Below, in pieces: positions 51,896-61,628 of a stretch of DNA of 64,000 nucleotides. Position numbers and translations under genes: made by a program. This DNA is from Oscillospiraceae bacterium. Lineage in GTDB: Bacteria > Bacillota > Clostridia > Oscillospirales > CAG-272. How positions within the stretch are numbered: the first letter of the stretch is position 1; every line of letters begins with the position of its first letter. The notes under the pieces are model-generated. The model did not search any database, had not been told where the DNA came from, and saw only the letters and a program-made list of their open reading frames with translations. Location: contig SVTT01000001.1 in assembly GCA_015063625.1 (NCBI GenBank), forward strand, positions 248,001 to 312,000, written 5' to 3'.

Positions 51896-54800
51896 TTACG
51901 GTATTATATAGGTAGCCAGTACAATACCCGCAGCGGGGCTTTGCACATTGGTGGTTTCGATCAAGCTGACGGTATAACCCGAGAGTCCGTTTGCAATCAG
52001 ACCGTTCGTGCCGTCCGCATGATAGTAAACCGCGTCAAAAGTACGGCAAACGGGATTTACAGCAAAGAAGGCTACATCTCCGATCGCGCCCTTGTCGGTT
52101 TTGGTGATACGCCATACGTACTGTACGTTCTCGTGTCTGCGATCCTTTACTCCCTCAAGCTCGTCGCCGCGCACAAAGGCAAAGGCACCACTATCGCTCA
52201 CGGCGTAGGAAAGCGTGACCGAGGGACAGACGGTATACACCGTTTCACTGTGCTCTGCCCCGGACAAGGTCGCGTCCAAATCAAGAAGCTCTTGCGACCA
52301 CTCGCCGTAGGTCAAAGTGTTTAGATCTTTGTGGTACTCTGCATGGACTGAAAGCGTGACCTCGGTCTCTCGGTCAAGCTCGGCAATATGATTGGGCAGT
52401 GTGACGACCAGAGAATACCCCTCGGCATAAAGCGAGGAATACCCCGTGGGCAGAGATAGCTTTTGTCCTGTTCTCATATCGGTAAAGTCCGCGCTATAGA
52501 CCGAGTTGGCGGCGCTTTCCAATATCAGAACGGCTGCATCGTGGGCAACACCGTTGAAGGAGCGGTAAAGGCGAAGCGAGGTGCCCGCAGGCAGGGAGTA
52601 TCCACCAAAGCGGAATTCGACGCCCTTGCCTTGATGCCCCGACACGGCACATTGCGCCAGCTCCTGCCCTGCCGCGCCGTAATTGACGAAATACTGTGCG
52701 GTGAAGACACCATCCTCATAGATGATGGGCGCATCGGCAGAATAGCCGTCCCCACCGACGTAGAAGGCGACGTTGTCGGAATAGACCTTCAGATAGAGGA
52801 AGCCTGTGATCTCCTCCTGCGCCAGATAGAAGCCGCCGTCATAGGTCAGCTTATCGGTGACGTTCGTAAAGGAGTAGCCGCCCTCCCCGTCCCGATTGCA
52901 GATGAACAGATCAAAGCTCGGCACACCGCCCCACGCGGCATCAGGCTCGGGGATAAAGGAAAAGCCTTGGAAGGTATCAATAGGAATCAGATCGGGCGCA
53001 TCGGTCCCGTCGGGCTGCAAAAAGCCCGATGCAAAGCAGGATCTGACCGTGATGCCGTCAGGCGCCTCTACCAATACGTCATAGATCCATCTTGCATAGA
53101 AGGAGATGGAGCCGTTGACCGAAAGCGATCCACTCTCACAATAGTCATAAAAGGACGTGCCGTAAGCACTCAGCGTGGATGCCTCGCTCGTCATATAGTA
53201 GCCTGTAAGCGTGAGTCCAAAGCGCTCAACACCCTCGATCCGATCTCTGACGCGCTCATAATAAGCGCTGTCCAAGACCGTGTCTGTTTTCACCGCATCC
53301 ACGAAATAGCGATCATTCTCGATACCGCGGTCAAACACCATATAGTAAACGATGGGAAACTCAGCCGTGATCTTGATGCTGCCGACATCGGCGGTGAGCA
53401 GCTCTGCGGGAACAGTTACGGTATAGGAGCCTTCATCGGCGATAAAGGTGTAGGCAAAGGGATAGTCGGAATAGGGTGTGCCGTTTACCGTAACAACGGC
53501 ATTCGCAGAAGCATCGGAGGTGGCAAAGGTCATGCCGCTGAGCGAATAGACCTTATCACCGATCATGATCTCCAAGCGCTCCGGCATCTCGCCATAGCCG
53601 ATCAAGGGAGAGACGGTAAAGTCGAACGGCAGATCGACGGCTGCCTTTCTGTCTGAGCTCAACGAGGTGCCGGAAAGCTCACTGCTGAAGTCGATCGAGT
53701 GGCTCACCACGATCTTGACGGTGACGTTGATCGAGGAGTCACTGAACAAGGTGCAGGTGACGTCAACGGTATCGCCGTTGTCGGCATTCGCAGGGATCAG
53801 AACCGTACCGTTTGGCGAAACACCCGTGCCCGAATAGGTGACCTGCGACATATAGATCGAATAGGGGAAGCGATGGGTCTCCACCATTTCAAAACGCACG
53901 GTATCACCGGGGACATATACGTATTCTCCCTCGCTGCTTATGCCAAGCGGCGGCGTATCCTCAGAGGGTGCGATCTCGATATGGTCGATATAGTTGGGCA
54001 CGACCTCGACGATCACGCCGTTGTTGCCGCATTCAAGCAACAGTACAGTGCGACGGTCAATGTATTGCAGAGGTGTGACGGTGATCGCCGCGCCGACGTT
54101 ATCACTTCCCACCTTGAGTCTTCCGTTAAATCTGGAATAATTGATGGCGCTTCCCTTTGCTCCCACCAGCGTCTCAATATGAGCCTGATAGGTAGCGCCG
54201 TCTGCCTTCGAGATCCAGGAGGAGCTCTGATCGCCAAGCTCGGCAAGTGAATCCGGAACCGTCACATCATACATTCTTGCAAGAGAGAGCGCGACAGGAT
54301 TATCAAACGTGACCGTCAGATTCTGCAAGAGCGACACCTGACCCACATTGACGAGCAGATGGTGATACGTCATGCCGTTCACGGTATGAACATAGTAGCC
54401 CGCCGTATTGTCAGCAGTCACGGGCGCACCGCTGTCGCTATCGGTCAAGTGAATGCCGGAGGTCGCAGTCGAGCCGCTGTTGGCAACAACGGGATAGGTG
54501 CAGGCAGGATACCACCCTGCGGCGGCAGGATCTGCCGAATCGATGCCAGAGGCATCGGTGCTGCCGAAAATGTTGACCCAAAGCGTGGCAAACATATTGC
54601 CGTTTTGATTGTTATTCGCGCGCACCGTGGTGCCGTTGACGGAAAACGCCGCCGTATCACCGCTGAAACGCACCGCCATCGCACTGCTCTTTTGCGGGAA
54701 GACACTTGCCGACTGACCGTTTGTCAGCGCCACGGCATTGGAAAGCGTATTCGAATTCCTGCTGACACTTCCTGTCAAGGTCAGATATCCGGAGCAGGAG

Positions 54801-57800
54801 TTGTTGAGCACCGTTCCCTCGCGACTGATGCTCTCGGGAATGGGCTTGAGCGAGGCGTAATTAAGAAAGGCGTAGGAGGGCACATAGTAGTTCCCCGTCA
54901 CATTATTGACAGAGCCCTCACGGTGCACCGAAAGGGCGGCAATGCGCGTTCTGTCATCCACGCCCAGTGTTGAGGCAATCACGTTGCCCTTCAGCGAGGC
55001 ATTGTTACGCAGACAAGCCGTGACGCCCGCGGCATAGGCATATCTGCTGTTATTTTCCACTCGCGCCTCGACGACGGTGTTCAGCACATAGCAGGATTCA
55101 ACGTCAGCATGCTGGACAAGCCCCGCAATACCTGCGGCATACGCCTCATAAGCGACCGAGGAGGCAAGCACGTTGCCGTTCACCATCGAGGAGCTGACCA
55201 GCTTGGAGTGCGACATCCACCAGATGCCGCCCACGATGCCGCCCGCATAGGTGAGCATATCCTCCTCGCCGACCGCCTCAACAGAGGTATTGTAAACGTG
55301 AATGTTCTTCGCCAGCACGTTCACATCCCGATCTCCGCAGCCAAGCACGCCGATGGCGCCACCCGCATAGAGGTCACACTTGTTTTCGGCATTATCGCCG
55401 TCATAATAGCCCATCGCCACAACCAGCATCTTTCTCGCGACAACGCCGTCCACGGCATAGGGTGCATCCTTTGCGCGTGTCGCGCCGATCACACCGCCCG
55501 CCATCGAGGTATCGGGGCTATTGGTACAGTGAATGTGGACCATGGCTCGCGTACCGATGCTTTCGGCATGCAAATTCTTAACATAGGAATCCTTGACCAT
55601 ACCGAACACACCACCGGCATAGCCCTCGGTAGCATAATCGCTTCCGCCCGAAACGGCGTTCTGCATGGTTCTCACCGCGTGCTCCTGCGTATGCTCCTCA
55701 AAATAAACCGTGATACCGTCAACACCTGCGATTCCGCTGATGGAATTGGTACTCTGATTAACAGTGGCACTTCCGTATGTATCAAGCAGCCCGACAAAAC
55801 CGCCCGCATAGGCGTTATTGCCTCGGTAATTCGCACCCTGCCCGTAATTTGAGTCGTAGGAAAGCGAGAGCGCATGGACAGACGAATCGTAGAGCCTGAG
55901 CACGACGTTATGGAAGGAAGCCGTGCCGCCTGCAGTTCCCTCGGCAAGACCCGCAAAGCCGCCTGCGTAAAGGTCGCCGATCGCGGTAGAGCCTACCTCT
56001 CGCTTGGCGGTCGCGGTTCCCTTTTGTACTACAAAGGTGAAATCAGAGATCGAAAAATCCTTTTCAAGCACCGAGGTGAGGAAGCCTGCCGCCACAGGAT
56101 AAAGGTTATCACCCTCCTTGACAGCGGTTGACGCCTGCATTGCCTGCACATCGATCCTGTGTCCCGGGCTGTTCAGATTCATGGTATAGTGATAGTCCCC
56201 GCTAAGCACGGGTGTATCGTGCCCGAAAAGCCCGCCCGCATAGGCAGGACCGTATCCGTTCTGTACCGAGGAGATCGAAACGTCGATATCAAAGAAGGTG
56301 ACCGAGTCAGAGCCGGGGATATAGGTAACATCCTCATGGTGATTGGCATATCCGATCAGACCCGCGGCATAGGTAATACCCTTGGAGCTCGCCGTCTGCG
56401 TGCCCGCCCAGACGATCAGCTCTCCGTCCTCCTCGGAGGTAACGGTCACATGTCCGAGCGTGACCTTGTGGTCATTGCTTGAATAGATCATGCCATAGAC
56501 ACCCGCAGCGACTGCGCGGTCATCATCAACACCGCCGACACTGTCATGGATCAGGGCGGAAAGCGAGATATCGTCCTTCGTATCCATCCGAACGTGATGG
56601 ATCGATACGTCCCGATTGATCGCCTCGATACGACCGATCACGCCCGCAGCATTTGCATTGCCCGCATCATCGCCGCTGACCGTTGCCGACACCACGGCAC
56701 CGTTGGAGGTATTGGCAAGCCCATTGCAATAGTTGTCGGCAAATACGCCCAATACGCCGCCGAGATAAAGATATTTGTTATAGCCCGACGAGGTGGCACT
56801 GAGATTACTGAAGTCACCGGAATAGGTGATATCCGACCACACCTCGATCGGCGATTCACAACGGCCGATCACGCCGCCAAGGTCAATGGCAACGGGTGCA
56901 TTTGCGGAAAGCGAGAGGGAGGAGGTGGCGCCGTCAATCAGAACGCTGCCCGTCACCATACCCGCCATGCCTCCGAAATGGAGCACAGAGGGCCAATCAT
57001 CAAAATCACTCTCCTCGCGGAAGGACATGGAGCCGCGCACATCCACACCGCGCAGCAGACAAGGGGTGACGCCATCGCCCTCCACCCTGCCGAAGAAGCC
57101 CACGGATACCGTGCCGCCGGGTGCCTCGAAGGGTGCAAAGGAATTTTGCACGTACAGCGTCACGTGGTTGCCGTCAAAATCAAAGCAACCGCTGAAGGGC
57201 ACGCCCGCGCCGCCCAGGCGGTCAGAGCCGATGCCGATGCCGTAAAAGTCATCCTCGGTGATCAGTACGCTTGTAGCGAGGCGGAAATATGCACTCTTGA
57301 GCCCCTGCTGCGCCGCGTCAAGTGTGTCGAAGCCGAAGTGCTGATACTGCTCGGCAGTCGCAACGCCCTCCAGCACGCGCGCAAGGGCGACCACATCCTC
57401 TGCAGTTTCAAGAAGATAGGGGTTCGCAAAATATTTACCGCGGTTGTCTGCCAATGCCGCCGAGCTGGTGGAAAGCTGAATATTCAATATTCCGTCACTT
57501 GGGACGGTCAGCGTATGGATCGGCGAGGACACCACCGTTTCCTCCATGCCCGTACCCGTGAGAGTATAAGAGACAAACATTCTGCGCTCATTGACCGCAG
57601 TCAGCGTGACCGTTGCACCCGCGGGGGCGGCATAGTTGCCGCTTTCGTCAAGATACACGTCCTTACCACTCACATAGACCGACACGCCGTCAGCGCCCGA
57701 GATGTTGATCGCAGGGGCAGAGCGCGTGGGAGCCGAAAGCACGAGGATCGCCACGGCAGCAATGACACAAAGCAGAAAAAATGAGGTCACAAGGATCACT

Positions 57801-57826
57801 TTTCTGTTCCGCTTAAAAAAACTCAT
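51896..57826 (-). CDS. Giant GLUG-repeat and InlB-repeat surface protein
   Basis: 1976 residues, largest gene of the window. A hydrophobic signal/anchor at about 9-31 (RKVILVTSFFLL), then a long beta-rich region. Between about 280 and 980, sixteen segments of the type AGGxxG/AAGxxG (for example YAGGFVGLLDT, YAGGIVGGIW, AAGVIGRIE) recur, the GLUG-type beta-helix pattern known from adhesins and IgA-peptidase-like proteins. Around residue 1579 an InlB B-repeat-like end GSISFYARW is seen. No LPxTG motif or C-terminal membrane anchor. The ATG follows AAAGGAG. Context with SipW and TasA-like proteins suggests an extracellular or cell-wall matrix adhesin; binding partner unknown. Confidence 0.78.
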   Translation of the reverse strand: MSFFKRNRKVILVTSFFLLCVIAAVAILVLSAPTRSAPAINISGADGVSVYVSGKDVYLDESGNYAAPAGATVTLTAVNERRMFVSYTLTGTGMEETVVSSPIHTLTVPSDGILNIQLSTSSAALADNRGKYFANPYLLETAEDVVALARVLEGVATAEQYQHFGFDTLDAAQQGLKSAYFRLATSVLITEDDFYGIGIGSDRLGGAGVPFSGCFDFDGNHVTLYVQNSFAPFEAPGGTVSVGFFGRVEGDGVTPCLLRGVDVRGSMSFREESDFDDWPSVLHFGGMAGMVTGSVLIDGATSSLSLSANAPVAIDLGGVIGRCESPIEVWSDITYSGDFSNLSATSSGYNKYLYLGGVLGVFADNYCNGLANTSNGAVVSATVSGDDAGNANAAGVIGRIEAINRDVSIHHVRMDTKDDISLSALIHDSVGGVDDDRAVAAGVYGMIYSSNDHKVTLGHVTVTSEEDGELIVWAGTQTASSKGITYAAGLIGYANHHEDVTYIPGSDSVTFFDIDVSISSVQNGYGPAYAGGLFGHDTPVLSGDYHYTMNLNSPGHRIDVQAMQASTAVKEGDNLYPVAAGFLTSVLEKDFSISDFTFVVQKGTATAKREVGSTAIGDLYAGGFAGLAEGTAGGTASFHNVVLRLYDSSVHALSLSYDSNYGQGANYRGNNAYAGGFVGLLDTYGSATVNQSTNSISGIAGVDGITVYFEEHTQEHAVRTMQNAVSGGSDYATEGYAGGVFGMVKDSYVKNLHAESIGTRAMVHIHCTNSPDTSMAGGVIGATRAKDAPYAVDGVVARKMLVVAMGYYDGDNAENKCDLYAGGAIGVLGCGDRDVNVLAKNIHVYNTSVEAVGEEDMLTYAGGIVGGIWWMSHSKLVSSSMVNGNVLASSVAYEAYAAGIAGLVQHADVESCYVLNTVVEARVENNSRYAYAAGVTACLRNNASLKGNVIASTLGVDDRTRIAALSVHREGSVNNVTGNYYVPSYAFLNYASLKPIPESISREGTVLNNSCSGYLTLTGSVSRNSNTLSNAVALTNGQSASVFPQKSSAMAVRFSGDTAAFSVNGTTVRANNNQNGNMFATLWVNIFGSTDASGIDSADPAAAGWYPACTYPVVANSGSTATSGIHLTDSDSGAPVTADNTAGYYVHTVNGMTYHHLLVNVGQVSLLQNLTVTFDNPVALSLARMYDVTVPDSLAELGDQSSSWISKADGATYQAHIETLVGAKGSAINYSRFNGRLKVGSDNVGAAITVTPLQYIDRRTVLLLECGNNGVIVEVVPNYIDHIEIAPSEDTPPLGISSEGEYVYVPGDTVRFEMVETHRFPYSIYMSQVTYSGTGVSPNGTVLIPANADNGDTVDVTCTLFSDSSINVTVKIVVSHSIDFSSELSGTSLSSDRKAAVDLPFDFTVSPLIGYGEMPERLEIMIGDKVYSLSGMTFATSDASANAVVTVNGTPYSDYPFAYTFIADEGSYTVTVPAELLTADVGSIKITAEFPIVYYMVFDRGIENDRYFVDAVKTDTVLDSAYYERVRDRIEGVERFGLTLTGYYMTSEASTLSAYGTSFYDYCESGSLSVNGSISFYARWIYDVLVEAPDGITVRSCFASGFLQPDGTDAPDLIPIDTFQGFSFIPEPDAAWGGVPSFDLFICNRDGEGGYSFTNVTDKLTYDGGFYLAQEEITGFLYLKVYSDNVAFYVGGDGYSADAPIIYEDGVFTAQYFVNYGAAGQELAQCAVSGHQGKGVEFRFGGYSLPAGTSLRLYRSFNGVAHDAAVLILESAANSVYSADFTDMRTGQKLSLPTGYSSLYAEGYSLVVTLPNHIAELDRETEVTLSVHAEYHKDLNTLTYGEWSQELLDLDATLSGAEHSETVYTVCPSVTLSYAVSDSGAFAFVRGDELEGVKDRRHENVQYVWRITKTDKGAIGDVAFFAVNPVCRTFDAVYYHADGTNGLIANGLSGYTVSLIETTNVQSPAAGIVLATYIIP

Positions 57827-57880
57827 GGCGATTCTCCTTTCCTGATCGTTCGATCCGTCGGATCATGGCAACATTGCCAT

Positions 57881-58981
57881 TCATGATGATGCCGCGACCT
57901 CGTGCGCCGTGCCGTCGCCCTGCAGTCCCATGATCTGCGTGACACCGTCATTCTCGTACTTGTATTCGGTGTCTGCGATCTTAAAGTAGGCTGCCAGCTT
58001 GATGCTGACCGCACCGCCGCCGTGATAAAAATAAGTGTTGATCTCTCCACCCGACGGCATGAAGATCACGATCTGCGTGATCTCCCCCTCCCCGTTTCGG
58101 GCTACGTAATAACCGCGGGTGTATTCTCCGTCGCTCGAAAGCTCCTCAAGGTTGCCCTCCACCGACAGGCGGAAGCGCTCCTCGTCAAACACAAAGTCCC
58201 CCACAGGAGTAATGACCAGCTTGACAGGCAGGAAGGATTCTCCGATCTCGACGACCTGTCCGTCCTCATATGCGATCGGCACATTGAAATGCGAGGAGGT
58301 CTTGAGGTTGATGCCCATGACCGAAAAGCCGAAGGGATCCTCCTCAACAAAGGGACGTGCGACCACAAGATTGTTGGAAACGCGCACCTCAAAGACCTGC
58401 ACGTCCTGGTAGGGCACCGAGGTCTCGATCACGACCGTCAGGCGCTCAATATTTTCCATTGCGGGAACCGCACTGCCATCCACGATCGAGGTGGTGCGGC
58501 GTGTGATCCTCAGATACAGGTCGGTGCTCTGCGGCGTACCGCCCGTAAGCGAGGTGGCACTTTGCAGCGCATCACCCGTCAGCTCCTTGCCCGTGACGTC
58601 GGTGAGCACCACGTCGTAATAAGCACTTTCGGGGGTCACGGTAAGGGGGTCGCCCCATGCGTTGACCACCTCGCCAGCCGCGATCTCCGCCGTGCCGGGG
58701 GTGCGCACCTGAAAGCGGATCTCGCGCTTGGAGATCTCGCCGTCCTTTTCGTTGCTGACGCGGAAGCCGACCGAGCCACTCATATCGTCGCCCGTCAGCA
58801 CGACACTTTCCCTACCGCCCGTATGCGACAAGCAAAAGCCCACATATTCTCCCATCAATCGGTCATGCTGCCGATCCTCGTATTTCGAAAACGAGGTGCC
58901 TGCAAAAAGAAAGAGCAGAACGAGCGAGAGGAGGACGGTCACAAGGACGATCCATCGATGGTTTCTTAATTGCCTTTTCAT
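57881..58981 (-). CDS. SipW-type small surface protein with TasA-like beta-rich domain
   Basis: About 366 residues. N-terminal RNHRWIVLVTVLLSLVL hydrophobic segment followed by FAGTSFSKYED, a SipW-dependent-type signal end like that of the TasA-like gene of the locus (STFAKY). The mature part is beta-rich and acidic without known catalytic motif. The start was set at the ATG at 58981, which overlaps the preceding stop (ATGA) and has GGAGCAGGTGC upstream; the frame from 59020 is inside the neighbour. Probably a minor fibre or matrix protein; function inferred from context. Confidence 0.68.
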   Translation of the reverse strand: MKRQLRNHRWIVLVTVLLSLVLLFLFAGTSFSKYEDRQHDRLMGEYVGFCLSHTGGRESVVLTGDDMSGSVGFRVSNEKDGEISKREIRFQVRTPGTAEIAAGEVVNAWGDPLTVTPESAYYDVVLTDVTGKELTGDALQSATSLTGGTPQSTDLYLRITRRTTSIVDGSAVPAMENIERLTVVIETSVPYQDVQVFEVRVSNNLVVARPFVEEDPFGFSVMGINLKTSSHFNVPIAYEDGQVVEIGESFLPVKLVITPVGDFVFDEERFRLSVEGNLEELSSDGEYTRGYYVARNGEGEITQIVIFMPSGGEINTYFYHGGGAVSIKLAAYFKIADTEYKYENDGVTQIMGLQGDGTAHEVAASS

Positions 58982-59745
58982 TGTTGCACCTGCTCCATAT
59001 CTATGCGGATGTCCACACAAAGTCTGCCACTGCCCTCCTCATCCGAGCTGCCGATCTGTCTCGGCAATCGGATCTCAAGCATAAAGCCCTTTTGTCTTTG
59101 GGGGTCATTCATCGAAAAATAAAATCCCGTGCTGTGCAGGACGGCGCCGCCCTCCTCCTTGACACAGAGCAGATTGCCCGTATAATCGGTTTCGGAGAGT
59201 CGGTCACCGACCGGAATACGGACGTCCAAAAAATCGCTTTCATCAAACAGGGTCATCTCCGCAAGGTCGTGTCTGATGACCAGCTCCGCGCCCTGCATGC
59301 CCTCTACCTGATCGTGATCGACATCTGCGGCGTAATAATCCACACGGACCTCGGTGGTACCGCCATCACTGACCACCAGTCTCTCAAGATGCACGGCAAC
59401 GGTGACGGTGACCCTGACGGGAATCTCATTTTTCTTGCCGTCGGCATCAAAGTTGTCCACCGAGAAAAAGTATTTCAGCATATCGTTGGGCTGCAGATCG
59501 GTGAGGACGATGGTATCGCCCTCCTTCGAGAGCGCGTAGGATGTATAATCGTTGGACAAGACGTCACTTCGAAGCAGCTTGCCGCGGTTGTAATGACATC
59601 CGATGGTTGCCAGACTTGCCTCTGCTGCCGCCCTTCGCTCGGTATAATAGCTCGAATACGTCAAAGAAGCGCATAACGACCAAGCACCGACCAAAATGAT
59701 GACCAGTGCGACGGCTGCTATGCGCTTTCTTTTTCTCTGTAACAT
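58978..59745 (-). CDS. Small membrane-exported protein of the SipW locus
   Basis: About 255 residues. N-terminal basic MLQRKRKR, then hydrophobic core to LCASLTYSSYYTERR, a signal-anchor type end similar to the SipW-dependent group. The mature part contains beta-rich segments with no recognised motif (VRVTVTVAVHLERL near 135). The ATG at 59745 was preferred (GAGGTTGAGGAT upstream) over the TTG at 59772. ATGA overlap with the next gene. Probably an extracytoplasmic partner of the fibre; function unknown. Confidence 0.62.
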   Translation of the reverse strand: MLQRKRKRIAAVALVIILVGAWSLCASLTYSSYYTERRAAAEASLATIGCHYNRGKLLRSDVLSNDYTSYALSKEGDTIVLTDLQPNDMLKYFFSVDNFDADGKKNEIPVRVTVTVAVHLERLVVSDGGTTEVRVDYYAADVDHDQVEGMQGAELVIRHDLAEMTLFDESDFLDVRIPVGDRLSETDYTGNLLCVKEEGGAVLHSTGFYFSMNDPQRQKGFMLEIRLPRQIGSSDEEGSGRLCVDIRIDMEQVQQ

Positions 59746-59810
59746 ATCCTCAACCTCGTCAGGGCCGAGCAACGGAGCAGGAGATCGGCTACGATGGCAA
59801 AGCGCTCGCT

Positions 59811-60689
59811 TTACCCCTCCCCCGTTTCACGGTCGGATGCTTGTTGCGTTTCTTCGGTATCGTTTTTTGGATCGCCCGTCTGCGGTGCTTTGACCTCGGG
59901 ATTCTCATCGCTCTCCTCCTCGTCGGTGACAAAGGTGCAGCGAAGAACGTAGATCGAAACACCCACGATGACAAAGGCGAGGATCAAATACATCAGTCCC
60001 TCGGGGGTCTTGAGCCACTCGGCAAAAATTCCGACGCGGGGCAGGACCTTGACCACCTCACCGAGAATCTCGTCCTCGGCGACGGGTACGGTATCGAAGG
60101 AAAGATTGGCATCGCCCTTGGTGTAATACAGATCCCCCGTGATGCGGAGAATGCGGTGGGTGGTGGGAACGGTTTCTCCCTCCTTCAGGAAGGTGATGAT
60201 ATCCCCCGTTTTGTATTCGCCCGTTCTCTTGATGATGACCATGTCCCCCTCCTCGATCGTTCCGGACATGCTTCCCGTTACCACGATCAGCTGCGAATAG
60301 CCGGCAAAGGAGGGTACAGGCTTCTTCAGAATAAATTTCTGCACCGCAAGGGTCGCCACAACGACCGTCAAGAGTGCAAGAACGCAGGCGCCCACGCAGG
60401 TGAGCGCGCGCGCGACAATTTTTTTCGCCCTTGCTCGGGCGAAGGCTTTTTCGGCTTTTTTCACACCGTTTACAGGGTCATCTCCCTCGGCAGACGGCTT
60501 TTTAGGTGCCGCCTCCTCCGCATCCGCGACAGGCAGCGCCCCCTCATCATATGTATCATCGGTTCGATCCGCGCGAGGGGCTTCAGGCTCCTCCTGCGGC
60601 GTTGCTTTCAAATCTTGGTTTGAGGAGGTTACAGCTGCCTCCTCGCGCTCGGCGATGTGAGCTTTTTCAAAAGCTTCTTCTTTTTTCAT
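59811..60689 (-). CDS. sipW: SipW/ER-type signal peptidase I with long cytosolic extensions
   Basis: 292 residues. A ~95-residue acidic, proline-rich cytosolic N-terminal part, a first membrane span (about 93-115), the catalytic Ser in GSMSGTIEEGDMV near 139, a histidine (TTHRIL near 178) in place of the usual lysine, so a Ser-His ER/SipW type, and DGVY-like KGDANLSFDTVP near 192. A second membrane span near 229-249 and an acidic C-terminal tail (to 292). In Bacillus SipW processes TasA and TapA. The flanking genes are its likely substrates. ATGA overlap with the preceding gene. Confidence 0.9.
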   Translation of the reverse strand: MKKEEAFEKAHIAEREEAAVTSSNQDLKATPQEEPEAPRADRTDDTYDEGALPVADAEEAAPKKPSAEGDDPVNGVKKAEKAFARARAKKIVARALTCVGACVLALLTVVVATLAVQKFILKKPVPSFAGYSQLIVVTGSMSGTIEEGDMVIIKRTGEYKTGDIITFLKEGETVPTTHRILRITGDLYYTKGDANLSFDTVPVAEDEILGEVVKVLPRVGIFAEWLKTPEGLMYLILAFVIVGVSIYVLRCTFVTDEEESDENPEVKAPQTGDPKNDTEETQQASDRETGEG

Positions 60690-61519
60690 ACTGCTCCTCC
60701 AACGGGCTCTGCGTCGATCTGCACGATCAGCGAATATGACCCACCCTCAATACCGAGCGCGGTATCAAGGCCGTCATTCCCGTTTTCAAATTTCCATTCC
60801 CATTCCAGTGTGAAGTTTTGCTGAGATTCTGCGGGAAAGATCATTTCCGCGCACTCCAAAACAACACCCGTTTGGGTGCTTTTCTCAATTTGCAGGGGGA
60901 CATTGTTCATGCGTAGCCCATATTCGATGGGAAACACCTCTACGGGCTCACCGTTAAACAGCTGCGTAACAGTCAGCTTATATTTGAGCTTCAGTCTGTG
61001 GGGATTGCGAATGTGGAAGGGATATTCCCCGCTGCTACCCGGCTTGACGCTTGCATCAAGCACGGCAATGGTTTCCACAGCATCCCAGCTCGATTCTCCG
61101 TCCATGATATCGATCACGGGGATCTCCTTGTCGGGATCAGGCGGGATATCCAGCAGTGCAAGGGTCACAAGGATCAGCGCAAGGGTGGCGGAAAGCAGGG
61201 AGAGCAGCGTGACGGTCTTTCTGTCCACTGTACCCGCCTTCACTGTGCCGATCAGCTCCTCACCGCGATAAAGTCTGCTTCCGACCAGACGGAAATCATA
61301 TTCATCGCCGTGATAAACGCAGGTGAGAACGACTTCTCCCCTTTCGTCCTTTTGCTTACTGCGAGCGTTGAGAACGGCAAGCCGATTGCCCTTCAGATCC
61401 ACGATGGCTTTTTTTCCGACGCCGCAGACGATCCGCCCTTCTCTATCCTTGACGGCACGGCATGAGCGACCCATTGTGGGCTTACCGTCAAAGGCTTTGG
61501 TAAAACGGGTATTGTACAT
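60686..61519 (-). CDS. Membrane protein with cytosolic N-terminal domain in the SipW/TasA locus
   Basis: 277 residues. The first ~100 residues are hydrophilic, globular and beta-rich (SCRAVKDREGRIVCGVGKKA, LVGSRLYRGEELIGTVKAG), then one membrane span (about 106-126, TVTLLSLLSATLALILVTLALL), then an extracytoplasmic part with a TasA/camelysin-like look (KYKLTVTQLFNGEPVEVFP, FTLEWEWKFENGNDGLDTALG). The N-terminal part faintly resembles LURP/tubby-like folds but this is only an impression. AAGGAGG precedes the ATG. It could link cytosol to the fibre or act as an anchor; function unknown. Confidence 0.65.
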   Translation of the reverse strand: MYNTRFTKAFDGKPTMGRSCRAVKDREGRIVCGVGKKAIVDLKGNRLAVLNARSKQKDERGEVVLTCVYHGDEYDFRLVGSRLYRGEELIGTVKAGTVDRKTVTLLSLLSATLALILVTLALLDIPPDPDKEIPVIDIMDGESSWDAVETIAVLDASVKPGSSGEYPFHIRNPHRLKLKYKLTVTQLFNGEPVEVFPIEYGLRMNNVPLQIEKSTQTGVVLECAEMIFPAESQQNFTLEWEWKFENGNDGLDTALGIEGGSYSLIVQIDAEPVGGAV

Positions 61520-61554
61520 GCCCTGCCTCCTTCCTTAAAAATCAAGGCTCTCCG

Positions 61555-61576
61555 CCCCCCGAGTTGCCTCGGGGGG
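61555..61576 (-). other. Strong intercistronic hairpin after the TasA-like gene
   Basis: Nine-bp perfect arms ccccccgag/ctcgggggg around a 4-nt loop in the 109-nt gap before the next gene. No clear U-tract directly follows, so it may protect or partly terminate the upstream mRNA. Confidence 0.55.
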
Positions 61577-61628
61577 ATAGGAGAAGACCTTCTTGCATCG
61601 TTGCCAAGGGATCGGTCAAAGAGGCCGA

